Positions 31,201 to 38,200 of a stretch of 64,000 nt of DNA are shown here, in pieces (position 1 is the stretch's first letter; every line of letters begins with the position of its first letter). This stretch comes from Saccharina japonica. Taxonomy: Eukaryota; Sar; Phaeophyceae; Laminariales; Laminariaceae. The notes beneath the pieces are model-generated. The model did no database searches and was not told the origin of the DNA. It saw only the letters and a list, made by a program, of their open reading frames with translations. Where the stretch lies: assembly GCA_008828725.1 (NCBI GenBank), contig MEHQ01000871.1:108501-172500 (forward strand), read 5' to 3'. Position numbers and translations under genes: made by a program.

Positions 31201-32951
31201 CTCTCACAGGCAGGCTACTCCGCCTGAGTTGAGCAACCCTACTGAAGTGTGGGTAGCTGTGCCCCGTCCGCCCCTTCCCCGTATGTTACCACAAGGATGA
31301 CTATGACAGGCTTTTGCGCCGTTTCGATTTTTTTCAGGCAATAAAAATGACAAAAACAGCATACAGTAGGGGTCCCCCAGTAAAGCGGTGGTGTGCCAGA
31401 GACAGCAATATGACCGCCTTATAGAGGGAAGCCGCCATGTTCATTCCAGGTTATTACAGTAGTGCGATTCTCCAGTCGCGCCAAGCGATTTTGACCGCCT
31501 TATATCGGGATACCGCCTTACTCGGACCGCCTTATGGGGGACCCCGACTGTATCGAATGTCATGAATAAATATGAGGCCTTTGTCACGGCAGTAGTCGTA
31601 CAACGAAACAGTGTCAGCGCTTCAAACTCTGGCCTTTGCGACAGCCACGGTGCCTTTTTGGTGTTCGTCTGTTTCACCACGAGACACATCAATACATGCA
31701 AAATCATGACCACGCACATACGAATGTATATACTCAGCTAGCAAAGATGAGCTTCGACGAAATCTTAATCTTCGAGCTCACAGCTGTTGTTTTTTAATTT
31801 TTTTAATACGTATACAATTTTGAACCCAAACACACGTCGTCGAACCTCATCCTGTCATACTGTAACAGGTAACAGCAGCAGAGCATGGAGTAAAGTAGGG
31901 ACGCCTGACGATGATGCTCCCCCTTCTCAACTTGCGACACCCCAACCACATCCCGAAGGGGAACCATGCATTGGTATACAGCTACGTATGATACGGCAGG
32001 AGACAAACCCACCTCGTCCAGGGAGGAGGGTCGCCTCGCCACGGCAGCATGCGACGATTCTTGTCATACCAAGAAAGCAGCTCGAGTCGGACGGTAGATA
32101 CCTGTCTCGAACCACCGGCAAACGCGCACGGACAGGGACAGGAGAAAGGGAGACAGAGACGGGCACAGATACAGAGATAAGGAGGGAGGGGGAGAGGGAG
32201 AGGGAGGGGGAGGGGGAGAGGGAGAGGGAGAGGGAGAGGGAGAGGGGATGAATACACATGTCCACACACACTCGCGCACACAGGAGTAAGAAAGACAAAT
32301 CAAAGGTGTGAACTGTGACACGCCCAATCACAGAAGTATCCTTCATGCCCATTGACAAACCAATGCTGCCGCTGCTGTACGTCAGAACTGTGCTGCCGAC
32401 TGCTGTGTGCTGTCTCGAGGCTCGAGACGCTGATGAGCGGAGCATGACATCATGACTGCATGACTGCATACCTGTTACCCCTGGTACTCGTGTTCGTACG
32501 AGTACTGCGTTTTGAAATTCAAATTTCCATTTTTTTTTGTGCAACGCGGCGGCATATATTGATCGAAGAAGCAACCGGGTGGGTACACACCCGAGCCCCA
32601 CGAGTTGCTTAGCCAGGGGCTCACCTCATCCTGTGAAAAGTCATGGTACAGCAGCCCTTGGTGTTGGCGATACTCGTCCACCAACCCTGGCGGCAGTTCT
32701 TCGATGTCTGCGATGGCGTCGTGTGATACATCGATGGCATCGTGTGGAGAAGCAGCACAAGCCGCTGCAGCAACGACAGGAGCACCAGCAGCACAAGCAG
32801 CAGCTCTAACGCGTTTTCGTGAACCCGTCATCACGGCAGTCTCGAGCCGGGAAGCAGGCACTGCTGCTGTGGGAAATGCCCCAATGTGATGCTGATAGCT
32901 CGCAAGAGGAGCAACTCGCGCAAGCGTGAAGAGCAGAGCACCCACGAGCAT
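6937..32951 (-). CDS. MUTYH/MutY adenine DNA glycosylase gene, eight exons found, 3' end outside window
   Basis: The enzyme removes adenine mispaired with 8-oxoguanine in base excision repair, in the nucleus and usually also in an organelle. Exons on the minus strand: 32951-32625, 32101-32013, 22086-21771, 20599-20423, 12692-12542, 11410-11284, 9331-9280 and 7256-6937. They join in frame into 519 residues plus two bases. Visible landmarks are LLSWYD..LPWR (about 118-131), SEVMLQQT with catalytic Glu268, [10 protein letters not shown] helix-hairpin-helix (345-354), VDGNV with catalytic Asp369, and a C-X6-C-X2-C-X5-C Fe-S motif (Cys 423, 430, 433, 439). The reading after it, FPRKALK, resembles the start of the linker to the NUDIX-like domain of MUTYH. 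That domain is not present down to position 1, so the gene continues to the left. Introns reach about 9.9 kb and are packed with transposon remnants. Identification is very secure; the exon 4 acceptor is the least certain boundary. Confidence 0.93.
7651..7750. mobile_element. MITE family M2, copy 2 (left end truncated)
   Basis: TAAATAGGACCAGATATTGG..GTCCTATTATATGATATTTA..TATGGTCCCC matches the family, but the outer GGGGGACCATAG of the left end is missing. The surrounding intron 7 (7257-9279) otherwise holds the features listed at 8340 and 8635 and AT-rich filler. Confidence 0.6.
8340..8522. mobile_element. MITE family M3, copy 1
   Basis: The ends GTGGCCCCTCTATAGCGCCC and GCCGGCACTGTACAGGGACC form an inverted repeat related to GGTCCCTCTATAGTGCCGG. 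Internal copies of GTGCCGG occur. The same termini bound 11074-11256, and a lone end lies at about 7837-7863. Confidence 0.5.
8635..8815 (+). repeat. Dispersed repeat family R1, copy 2
   Basis: This shares CCATCCCATTTATTAT, CGTAACTCAGATCCGGGGTC and ACAAAGTAGGCTCTTCTC with 1535-1850. Long T runs and a C run precede it. Confidence 0.6.
9280..9331 (-). CDS. MUTYH exon 7 (micro-exon)
   Basis: Only 52 nt: acceptor TTCCATCAG, one base completing Trp396, then [17 protein letters not shown], then donor CAG|GTCAGC. Its product matches the LVDPxRPGDFNQ segment of MutY proteins exactly where it should fall between exons 6 and 8. Confidence 0.9.
9538..9712. repeat. ATCTATAGATAGATC simple palindromic repeat
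   Basis: Units of ATCATCTATAGATAG repeat about ten times with small changes. Because the unit contains self-complementary ATCTATAGAT, the whole tract can form hairpins. Confidence 0.8.
9751..9872. mobile_element. MITE family M2, copy 3
   Basis: TTACGGGAGTCCATAGTAAA and TTTACTATGGTCCCCCGTAA bound a 122-bp element. Extension of the inverted repeat through TTAC/GTAA is seen in several family members. Confidence 0.7.
9900..10310. repeat. Element R5 with a 9-bp ATCATACAG array, copy 1
   Basis: The central array (10030-10235) is built from ATCATACAG units with point changes. Its flanks (AGATCCAACCCAGGA, TTCTAGAA, CTCCCACCC on the left; GATGATCTGT..GTGTGGMAKGCT-like on the right) reappear around shorter arrays at 38690-38905 and 56540-56775. 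It gives spurious I-Q-I and Y-D-L repeat open frames. Confidence 0.65.
10440..10620 (+). repeat. Tandem repeat of TATTACTGACTATAAACTGA type
   Basis: Several diverged units of roughly 50 bp contain ACTGACTATTAGGGACTATA. The following stretch 10621-10956 shows no recognisable feature. Confidence 0.6.
10957..11064. mobile_element. MITE family M2, copy 4
   Basis: TATTACAGGGGACCATAGTA and TACTATGGCCCTCCGTAATA are the inverted ends. The core has ACACAAAAACCTATATG. Confidence 0.7.
11074..11256. mobile_element. MITE family M3, copy 2
   Basis: TGGTCCCTCTATACGAGTGC at the left and GCACTATAGAGGGACCA at the right are inverted ends. The element directly abuts MUTYH exon 6 on its splice donor side. Confidence 0.55.
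11284..11410 (-). CDS. MUTYH exon 6 (catalytic Asp)
   Basis: Acceptor TTATAACAG precedes GAGCGGTGG. The exon encodes [20 protein letters not shown] with catalytic Asp369, then [13 protein letters not shown]. The donor TGTTG|GTGAGG splits a Trp codon, phase 2. Confidence 0.93.
11500..12000 (+). repeat. Tandem repeat, about six units of about 82 bp
   Basis: GTGGGGTAATTGATAGGGCT recurs near 11564, 11654, 11730, 11812, 11893 and 11976, alternating with GTTGGCTGACTATAAG and AGTTGGCTAGGTATTACAG. It lies in MUTYH intron 5. Confidence 0.75.
12353..12460 (+). repeat. Dispersed repeat family R2, copy 2 (3' part)
   Basis: CCTGGTCGGTGAAAACCCGA through ACTACGGCCATGCATGAAGA matches 3571-3680 closely and is again preceded by a G run and C-rich sequence. 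Confidence 0.7.
12542..12692 (-). CDS. MUTYH exon 5 (helix-hairpin-helix)
   Basis: Acceptor CACGGGCAG precedes GTGAACAAG. The exon encodes [17 protein letters not shown] and [13 protein letters not shown], the DNA-binding helix-hairpin-helix of the family. The donor GCTG|GTGGGT splits a Gly codon, phase 1. Confidence 0.93.
12858..12986. mobile_element. MITE family M2, copy 5
   Basis: TTTACGGGGGACCATAGTAA and TTACTATGGTCCCCCGTAAA are a perfect terminal inverted repeat. A small TACTAGTATTATTACTAGTA palindrome sits inside the right arm. Confidence 0.75.
13015..13310 (+). repeat. Tandem repeat, about five units of 53-63 bp
   Basis: GGGGTTAACGCTAACATGCT followed by CACCGATGGTTGATTGGGTC and TATCTGATTGGCTTAGG repeats. 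Some units carry an extra GACAAAAG insert. It lies in MUTYH intron 4. Confidence 0.8.
13511..13550 (+). repeat. Degenerate telomere-like tract
   Basis: GGGGTTGGGGTTCGGGTTCG followed by GGTTAGGGTTAGGGTCAGGG, a mix of TTAGGG and TTCGGG units. Confidence 0.45.
13650..14010 (+). repeat. Dispersed repeat family R4, copy 2, with inserted MITE
   Basis: The left block (CTCTATACTAATAGTAAGTC) and the right block (GGTCATTCAGAAA..AAGGTATACC..TAGCACGCGTC) flank a piggyBac-like MITE at 13780-13867 (TTTTAACCCCTTAAGAACTG..TTCAGTTCTGAATGGG). The stretch 14011-14536 holds no recognised unit. Confidence 0.6.
14537..14965 (+). repeat. Minisatellite, seven units of about 61 bp
   Basis: The unit core is CAGCACGGACACTGGGTGTG followed by CTGGATGCCGATGCGTAGAA. 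Early and late units are more diverged. Single stray units of the same sequence occur at about 16095-16150 and, inverted, at 19945-19995. Confidence 0.8.
15016..15167. mobile_element. MITE family M2, copy 6, followed by a fragment
   Basis: TATTACGGGGTGGGC..TAGTAAATAGGACC and AGTCCTATTTAATATGGTCG bound copy 6 (to 15128). A lone right end (TAGTCCTATTAACTATGGTC) follows at 15133-15160. The stretch 15168-16170 has poly-T and poly-G runs and no recognised gene. Confidence 0.6.
16178..16290. repeat. Cluster of CCATGG palindromes
   Basis: CCATGG occurs about seven times in about 115 bp (CGCCATGGCG, CCCCATGGCT, CCCCATGGTT and so on). A smaller cluster lies at 15787-15830. Confidence 0.6.
16311..16870 (+). 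repeat. Tandem duplication, 281-bp unit, two copies
   Basis: Unit one (from about 16306) and unit two (from about 16587) are nearly identical, including AGATTTGGCTAAGGCTGATG and the start of a TTG-rich tract. Small differences are confined to the (TTG)n part. The TTG tract gives artificial Val/Leu-rich frames. Confidence 0.85.
17549..17622. repeat. Short inverted repeat hairpin
   Basis: CCTATGGGCTATGACCCT pairs with AGGGTCATACGTAGCCCATA around a T/A-rich loop. The rest of 16871-17950 shows only AT-rich sequence. Confidence 0.6.
17951..18023 (-). mobile_element. piggyBac-like MITE, minus orientation, degraded left end
   Basis: TATTCAGAACTGGAAAG..CACACTAATTCCAAGTA..GTTAA follows the family, but the left TTAACCC has changed to TTTCAGG. 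Confidence 0.6.
18386..18473 (+). mobile_element. piggyBac-like MITE, 88 bp, plus orientation
   Basis: TTAACTCCTTGAGAACTGGT..CAGTTCTGAATGGGTTAA with TTAA at both ends. The flanks AAAACGCCGAT and GAAAGG..AATGG..GGCRCGGGC match those of the copy at 23565, which is inserted in the opposite orientation. Confidence 0.8.
19095..19191 (+). mobile_element. Diverged piggyBac-like MITE in the same host repeat
   Basis: TTAACCCTTTTAGGACTGCA..GGGGACAAATTACTTGGAAT..ACTAAAAGGGTTAA with TTAA ends. It is followed by GAAAGGTCTTC and CTCTTAAACCGTA, again matching the surroundings of the 23565 copy. A C run follows at 19236-19257. Confidence 0.65.
19470..19745 (+). repeat. Dispersed repeat family R4, copy 3
   Basis: CAACACCATGTTTTTGCCTT and the right-hand block with TCATTCAGAAACCATTTCAG and TAGCACGCGTCTTC match the copies at 5160 and 13650. 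The stretch 19746-20422 is intronic and A-rich. It includes a stray 61-bp minisatellite unit and HSR-type blocks shared with about 30895-30965. Confidence 0.6.
20423..20599 (-). CDS. MUTYH exon 4 (SEVMLQQT, catalytic Glu)
   Basis: This encodes [41 protein letters not shown], the most conserved MutY block, with catalytic Glu268. The donor is CAG|GTACGA, phase 0. The 5' boundary at GCTGAAG|TGC is in phase with exon 3, but its polypyrimidine tract is poor. An alternative acceptor GACGAG|CAG is 39 nt further in, also in frame. Confidence 0.88.
21099..21241. mobile_element. MITE family M2, copy 7, with (TA)n core
   Basis: TACGGGGGAACCATAGTAAA and TTTACTATGACCCCCCGCAA are the ends. Inside, a second inverted pair (ATTAAATAGTAC / GTACTATTAAATAGT) encloses a (AT)n run. 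Confidence 0.7.
21258..21690 (+). repeat. Tandem repeat, about five units of about 68 bp
   Basis: TAGTTTTAGTGTAGGGGGCG followed by GTCAGTCAAGGGGTCAAACC and GCGGTCTC..AGCATCTTAACATA repeats. It lies in intron 3 of MUTYH, just beside exon 3. Confidence 0.75.
21771..22086 (-). CDS. MUTYH exon 3 (low-complexity insert with PIP box)
   Basis: Acceptor TCCTTTGCAG and donor ATTCCG|GTGAGA bound 316 nt whose phase fits exons 2 and 4 exactly. It encodes about 105 Ser/Gly/Lys-rich residues not usual at this place in MutY proteins. At residues 172-179 it carries QPLLSAFF, a perfect match to the PCNA-interacting Q-x-x-L-x-x-F-F consensus. A GGT/GTT run gives poly-Gly. Confidence 0.8.
22158..22673. repeat. 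Palindromic satellite of TTCGATATATCGAA type
   Basis: Clusters of TCGATATATCG, TATCGTATCGA and TCGAAATATCGAA fill about 515 bp with near-perfect self-complementarity. Both strands therefore give long R/Y/I/D/S-rich artificial frames. It begins about 70 bp upstream of MUTYH exon 3 in gene sense. Confidence 0.85.
22930..23250. repeat. ACCGAGAAACCG and GATGTGAT simple repeats
   Basis: Direct ACCGACCGAGAAACCG units (22935-22980) meet inverted CGGTTTCGGTTTCG and GACCGAAACCGACC (22985-23060). Further on, GATGTGATGTGAT repeats occupy 23180-23250. I see no gene between 22674 and 23560. Confidence 0.6.
23565..23652 (-). mobile_element. piggyBac-like MITE, 88 bp, minus orientation
   Basis: TTAACCCATTCAGAGTTGGA..CCAGTTCTTAAGGGGTTAA with TTAA at both ends. 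It is placed in the same host repeat as 18386-18473 but flipped. Confidence 0.8.
23949..24085. mobile_element. MITE family M2, copy 8
   Basis: CTACTGAGGACCATAGTAAA and TTTACTATGGTCCCCCGTAT bound the element. An internal TACTAGTATTTAC doubling resembles copy 5. Confidence 0.65.
24235..24455 (-). repeat. Dispersed repeat family R1, copy 3 (inverted)
   Basis: The minus strand reads CCATTTATTATCTTCGCCCT, CGTAACTCAGATCCGGGGTC and CACAAAGTAGGCTCTTCTCC as in 1535-1850. The stretch 24456-25139 carries no recognised unit apart from a degraded MITE-like core near 24610-24640. Confidence 0.6.
25140..25545 (-). mobile_element. Two tRNA-like SINE fragments with pol III box signatures
   Basis: On the minus strand the copy at about 25420-25545 reads TAGCTCAGTAGG (A-box consensus) and about 45 bases on GGGTTCGAATC (B box). 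A partial copy lies at 25140-25265; both share TTACCTACTGAGCTAT and CGATCAATTACCC on the plus strand. Acceptor and T stems do not pair well, so I read these as tRNA-derived repeats and not functional tRNA genes. Confidence 0.45.
25693..27390 (+). repeat. Tandem duplication, about 800-bp copies at about 899-bp offset
   Basis: The segment 25693-26487 recurs at 26591-27386 with very few changes, mainly in the CTG run (25830-25860 versus 26730-26760) and a poly-T run. Between the copies lies (GGGTC)n. An 82-residue minus-strand open frame is intact in both, but it has no recognisable domain and no splice context, so I do not call it a gene. Confidence 0.9.
27500..27570. repeat. (CGACC)n simple repeat
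   Basis: CCCGACCCGACCCGACCCGA continues for about 40 bp. The inverse (GGGTC)n occurs at 26570-26590 and 47697-47727. Confidence 0.8.
27770..28430 (+). repeat. Two diverged copies of a CCACCCACAAG..GCAG..CCGCC block
   Basis: ACCCACAAGCTGCAAAATGT..CCGCAGGAACCGCCAGAGGC (27836-27890) resembles ACCCACAAGGTGCAGAAATA..CTGCAGGAGCCGCCGGAAGC (28336-28390). I see no gene from 27390 to 29780. A long A run lies at 28912-28938. Confidence 0.45.
29799..30030 (+). repeat. Tandem duplication of about 112 bp
   Basis: GGCGAGCGGAGGCCACCCGG..TTTTTGCCCCCCCCC..AGGCGCCTTGTTTCCTTG..GAAAAGCTGAAAAAGGCT occurs twice in succession with a few differences. The stretch 30031-32012 contains no other clear unit except the GGAGACTCTCCGGCGACCCC-type hairpin near 30728-30750. 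Confidence 0.7.
32013..32101 (-). CDS. MUTYH exon 2 ([12 protein letters not shown] segment)
   Basis: Acceptor CGAGACAG precedes GTATCTACC. The exon encodes the conserved MutY start of the catalytic domain, with LLSWYD and LPWR, then GDPPPWT. The donor is ACGAG|GTGGGT, leaving two bases that are completed by the first base of exon 3 to give Arg139. Confidence 0.9.
32160..32247 (+). repeat. (GGGAGA)n purine tract
   Basis: GGGAGAGGGAGAGGGA repeats over about 90 bp within MUTYH intron 1. Confidence 0.85.
32625..32951 (-). CDS. MUTYH exon 1 (start and N-terminal leader)
   Basis: The first ATG after an in-frame TAA is at 32951. It opens a hydrophobic, weakly basic leader ([13 protein letters not shown].., residues 1-40) before a second ATG (Met41 at 32831) followed by a basic SRKRVR stretch. 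The first start suits an organelle-targeted form and the second a nuclear form; this is inference from composition only. The exon ends YHDFSQDE with donor GAG|GTGAGC, phase 0. Confidence 0.75.
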
Positions 32952-33329
32952 GTCTTGAGGAACGTGGGGCACTCCAACCAGCGGTGTTCGAAAGTATTAA
33001 GGCGAAATGAGAGAGGGGACAGGGGACAGATGCGATCAACAGGGTTTTTGGATTTTTGGCTGTTGGATTTTTTTCTTGTAGCACAGCAGCGTCGACTTTT
33101 GTTTTGTATTAACACCTGCGACGCGAGTAACACTGCCGACGCCGGACTGCTAACTGGTTCGTACCTCCGTACTTGCGTCACCATGTGGGCGCGTCCGTGG
33201 GTTCCGCACGCATGCCACACCACTGCTGGCCACATCGTGTGTGGGAATAATTTTGTAATTTTGTACAACAGCCACTCCGATTATGTACGTAGGAATGATA
33301 CGATGATTTGCCTCTAAGAACTCAAACAA

Positions 33330-34723
33330 CATGATAACATGATACGCTCGTTGCCTGTGTGCAAGGAGAGCGTCCTCAACAACCTCATGAACCCCAAGGC
33401 ACGAGCAAGGCACTGCCCAGGGCACCCTCAAATTCCACCCCCAAAGTGCTGAGGGCATCATAACTGCTGTGAGTTGGCCGTAGGTACGTAGCTCTCGCTC
33501 AAGCTCGATGTGCGGCGGAATTACCAACAAAAACCCGCCTCTTTATCTCTACGTACGCGGTTGTGGCGGTTTCGTGGTTTCGTTGACTTTGTTTTTGGAG
33601 AAAATGTCGTCATGCCGTCGTCGTGTCATGTCGTCACATGCCTTTAGACATCACAACGTCACAACTCTTTGTCGACCGAACTGTCGGCAAGGGCAGGGCG
33701 GGCGACTCCATTCGGAGCAAACCACTGGAGAGCCCTGCGGATGACAAACGGTTTGGGGTCATCGCCAGAAGCGACGACAGCAAGAGAGCAGATGCGGAGA
33801 GGTGCGCAACGTGATCGAAACTCAAAAGTCGCTGAAAAACGCTACAGGTACCAGGCGCCGGTATCAGCACAGGCAGATCAGATAATTGTGGACGTTATTG
33901 TACGGACTGGCTGTAGGGATCGAGAATGAGAGCATCGAATGAATGCAGTACGCGGGGGCACCGTGTACCCTCGAGCGCAGCCAAAACGGCAAGGGGGGTA
34001 CGTTTTGTGTCGCGGCTTCGCGCCGCACGCGCGTAGACTATACGAGCGTTGTCCAAGTTTCGCTACGAGGGGCGTTCGATGCTCCTTTCGGCCACATATC
34101 ACTGCCGCATTTTGATCACGTTTAGTGTTTGTACAGCAGTAGCAGACTTAGACTTTTCCTACGAGTATTGTTCAACGGTATCATATGAAAACGTTCTTCT
34201 CCATCGTACATAAAGGTGGTGTGCAGCCAGCTTGCTGCGAATAACTACGTAAACACGCGCGATGTTGAGCACGACGACCAAAAGACTGACGGACACCTTG
34301 ATGTTGGAATGCCATCCTGCAGCTTAGGCACTGTCTGCGGGGTTCTATCATACTTCGACCCGAACTCATTGCACTGGAAGTTTGACTTAATTTCGCTTTC
34401 AGTTCGATGATGAATGCGTACTACAGTACTGTAGTACGTACAAACATCTTTCGAAAAACAATTTTTGGCATGCTCCTCTTCTCCTCCAGTACTCGTACAC
34501 GTTTCCCAGCATTTTTTACGTACAGTGACGTGAATCAAGGACAAACGATACCCACCACCGCTCTCTTGGTCTCGAAAAGTGCTGACACTCATTCCGCTGC
34601 CATCTATCTGACTCGTTGATACCCGTGCTCGTATCCGTCGACGCACGTCGCATTGTGCCAATTTTCCTTCTTGGTTATTCGTAGCGTGGTGGCGTAAAGC
34701 ACACTACTGTTGAGCGGCCGAGG
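33330..34723 (+). other. 5' flank of tandem gene A (duplicated block)
   Basis: This is the left part of the large duplication, matching 49750-51156. Conserved stretches include TCACAACTCTTTGTCGACCG, GGTTTGGGGTCATCGCCAGA and TGTGCAGCCAGCTTGCTGCG. A short open frame at 33646-33814 has a longer counterpart at 50088-50336, but here TGA replaces TGG. Differences between the copies are mostly amino-acid changing, so I do not call it coding. It should contain the promoter and 5' UTR of gene A, and the divergent MUTYH start lies to its left. Confidence 0.6.
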
Positions 34724-35266
34724 ATGCCACAAGAAACGGGGGCGGAAGAGTCGAGCTCTGTGGCCAAGCAGGTGCCTCCCATCTCGCTATCATCGTCGCA
34801 AATGCGGGTACTCCTGAACGCGCTCATGCGCACGCCCGTGGGCGTCGTGCAGCAGGTTGGCTTCCTCCTTATGCTGCTTGTGGCGCTCGTGGAAACGAGC
34901 CTGTCCGACAGAAGCGCTCCCGCCATCGCTCCGACTGCGCCTCGCGCCGCCGTTACGAGTGCTCGTCATGGCAACGTCGCTGCTGTCACCAACGACGAGA
35001 AGCAGTGGGTAGCCAAGGTCATAGCGTTCGCTAAGGCGAAGCGAGCGAGGGAGGGGCGTCTCATCGGAGGGGGGGGCGGTTGTAAGGTTAGGATGAGGGG
35101 TGTACCAAACGTCAATGTGGATAGCCTTCGACGCTGGGCTGTACAAAGCAACCGGAAGGTGCCAGGCCTCTTGGGTCTTCTCAAGGCGACCCCGGAAATC
35201 GGGATCGCCGATGCTCTTCTCGTGCAGTACCACGCGGAGAAAATCTCACCTCGCGAGGCGGGCAAG
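34724..35266 (+). CDS. Gene A exon 1
   Basis: The ATG at 34724 follows an in-frame TAG. The exon encodes 181 residues ending PREAGK with donor AAG|GTGAAT, phase 0. It includes an 18-residue hydrophobic segment (VGVVQQVGFLLMLLVALV) and a basic AKAKRAR stretch. The exon has exactly the same length in gene B. Confidence 0.75.
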
Positions 35267-38200
35267 GTGAATGCAAAACACACCTGCAGTGTGTCATGGG
35301 GGCAAAGTGGCGGCATTCAGTAAGCGAGTTGCCATACTGTTGGTACTGTACCTGGTGCTAAAAAACACGCCCTCAAAGCACGCGGGGTGTAAGCACATAC
35401 CTGGTAAAAAGCCAACTATCAATGAGTTTCGTTTCTCGATTATATACGCCGAAACACAGCACCGTATCGTAAGTTGGTTGCAGGGGGGTTCTGTCATAGC
35501 GTTTGGAGTACAAACAAACTTCATGAAGAAAACATGGAGTTACTGTTAGTGGGGTTGGCGCGACAATGATGGTGAAAACAGCTTTTCTTGGGCTTAGTGA
35601 CACCAGGAGGGTACCCGTATCGTGATATCTAATGTATCTGTCGCTAGTTCCAGAAATACATTACTGCAAAACATGTTCGGTCGATTCGTATGTGAGAAAA
35701 TCCTCGTACGCCATGCCGTAACAAGTTATCCGTCGGGGCGAGGCGGGTAAGAGGGGTGTTCGACTGTAGAAGTAGCACCTTTTTCGTAGTGAGCATGGAA
35801 CAATCACGTGCGTTTATACTATACATACTGCACCTTCCTGCCGTACACTGGTAACGTTCCTCGATATATATACATACATTTTGTTTTGTGTTACGAGTAG
35901 TCTCCAGGTAGCAAGAAGGAAATGGGTATGCCCCCACATTTTGTCATATGTGTACCCCCGTAGGATTTTTTTTTCGGAGTATTGTACCAGTCAGTGTACT
36001 GTAAAGGTTTCGCCACCCCCTCTCCCCGTGATAAACTCCTGATGATGTCGGCGATCCTCATTTTTCCCGTCTACATGTGACAGGCTCTCGAAGCAGCCGG
36101 TGGAGTTTTGGCGCACATCACTGCCACCACCCAGGGGACACTTCGGAGACCGCGACAGGCAGCCATCGCCATACAGGCCTTCTGGCGCACGGGCCGCTCG
36201 GTAAGAAGCCAGTGGGGACACGAGCAACGGTTTACCGAAGTCGACCCGTCAGTGCTTGCAGCCGTCCGTCTACAGGCCTTGGCGCGAGGAGTCATCGCCC
36301 GCCACGAAGCTCAGGCCGCGAAAGAAGCATCCGCTAGTACTCGTCGTGCATCAGAGGCGTGGGGGGCGGCTGCTGCAGCTGAACGAGAGAAAGGACGCAG
36401 CGCAGATGTCCGGCGAGCAGTCGAAGCTGTCATCACGACGGCCACCGAGGTCCAGGGATACGACTGGGGAATGCCACTGGGGTGGAGAGATGAAGCCCTC
36501 CGACGTTCTACCAGTGCTGTTGGCATCCAGTCCGCGACCGAGACAGCGTCTGCGTTTGGCCCTCGAAGGAACATGTGGTACTGTGGACAGTCGGCGATGG
36601 GCGGGGAGGGTCTGTGCGGCAGCATGAAGACGAAGGAGGTGCCAGCGTCGAAGATGGCCGTGGCGAACCTGATGGCACAGCAGCACAAGTGAGGACTAAA
36701 AAAAACATCAATTATCTCGCCGTTTTTTTCCAACCATGCCCTGAGTAACAAAGGAATTTCTCCTTCCGGACTTTTTTGTTTTACGATATCGTTTTATTAA
36801 TAGTGGCATCCTTAAGATTGTTCTTTCGGTAGGATTCCAAACGGCCAACTATCAAGATATTTTTTCCAGAAACCTCAGAAAAACACATTATAAACACCAT
36901 CGGTTTCGTTTTTTTGATGCGAAGAAATATTGTGATGAGCTACTACAGGACTACTGCTACTACCACTGCTACTACTACTACTACTACTACTACTACTGCT
37001 GCTGCTACTACTACTACTACTACTACTAAATACTACTGCCGGAGTCCTTCGAGAAGGACCTGTTTTTTTCGTGGGTGCTGTCAAATGTTATACTAAAACT
37101 ACCAAGACATCGATTCAAAAGCCGTTTTTTTCGAACGATGCCCTGAGTAAAAACGAAAGTTTGCTTTACCGGCTGTTTTTGTTTGATATTTTTGTCGCTT
37201 TAGTGGTATCCTTAAGTTTGCCTTTTCGGTCGGGATTCCAAATGGCCAATCATCAAGATGTGTTTAGCCAACAAGTCAGAAAACACGTTCTAGGCACCAC
37301 ATTCATTTTTTTTTGTCGCGGAGAATTATTTGTGATTCGCGATTCCTACGTACTTTGTTTTTAGTCGTTTTTGTTGTCAGATAGGGGGGGAAACGGGAGC
37401 AGATCAACCCCGTCCAGAATAAGTATTTTATACCTACGTAAGCAATGTGTATGATGATCGCCTGGAAAAACAAACGGAAAACAAAAAAACAAAATTGTCC
37501 AAAATAAAGATTTTGCACCAAAACAAGCTGCATGATGATCGTACAGCTTATTACATCAATTCTCCGCGGCAAAAAAAAACGAATATGGTGTTTAGAATTG
37601 AGTTTTTTTTTTAAACTTTGGGCGGGTGGTATTTCCAATGATTGGCCACTTGAAACCCTTGCCGAAAAGGCAAACTTTAGCATACCACTAGAGCGATAAA
37701 AAAGATAAAAACAGTCGTCGGGGAAGCGAATGTCCATTTTTGCTCAGGACATCGTTGGAAAAGGACGGCGGGTGAATTGTTGCCTTGGATGGTTATTTCA
37801 GTACAACTACCGGCAACATCTACACAACCTTGCCTCTTGCCTTGTATTTGCGACGGCGCCTCGTTGACCTTTAGCGCCCTCACGGTATCATCACCCGATC
37901 GCGGCATTCTTGAACGCATACATACTCGTACTTCGCAGGTCTTTGCACGCGATATCACTCATCGACGAAAGCATCAACGCGGACTGGAATGCATCAACTA
38001 GCGGAAGGGAAAGCATCAACCACCTCTCGGCCCCCACACCGGAGATCCCTCCGACATCGGACAGCACTCCGTCATCCAACCGCTCGGCCCATGACGGCGA
38101 CCGCCCCTCGACGTTGCCGGGTGCTGAACAGCTCGGGTCTCAGTCGGCACCATTCACACACGGCGACGGAGAACGTGTTAACGCGATCACTTCCTCCGCA

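Noticed and set aside
31787-32251. Plus-strand frame of 154 codons ending in an Arg/Glu/Gly run
   Set aside because: It lies antisense to MUTYH exon 2 and ends in the (GGGAGA)n tract. The minus strand has the real exon.
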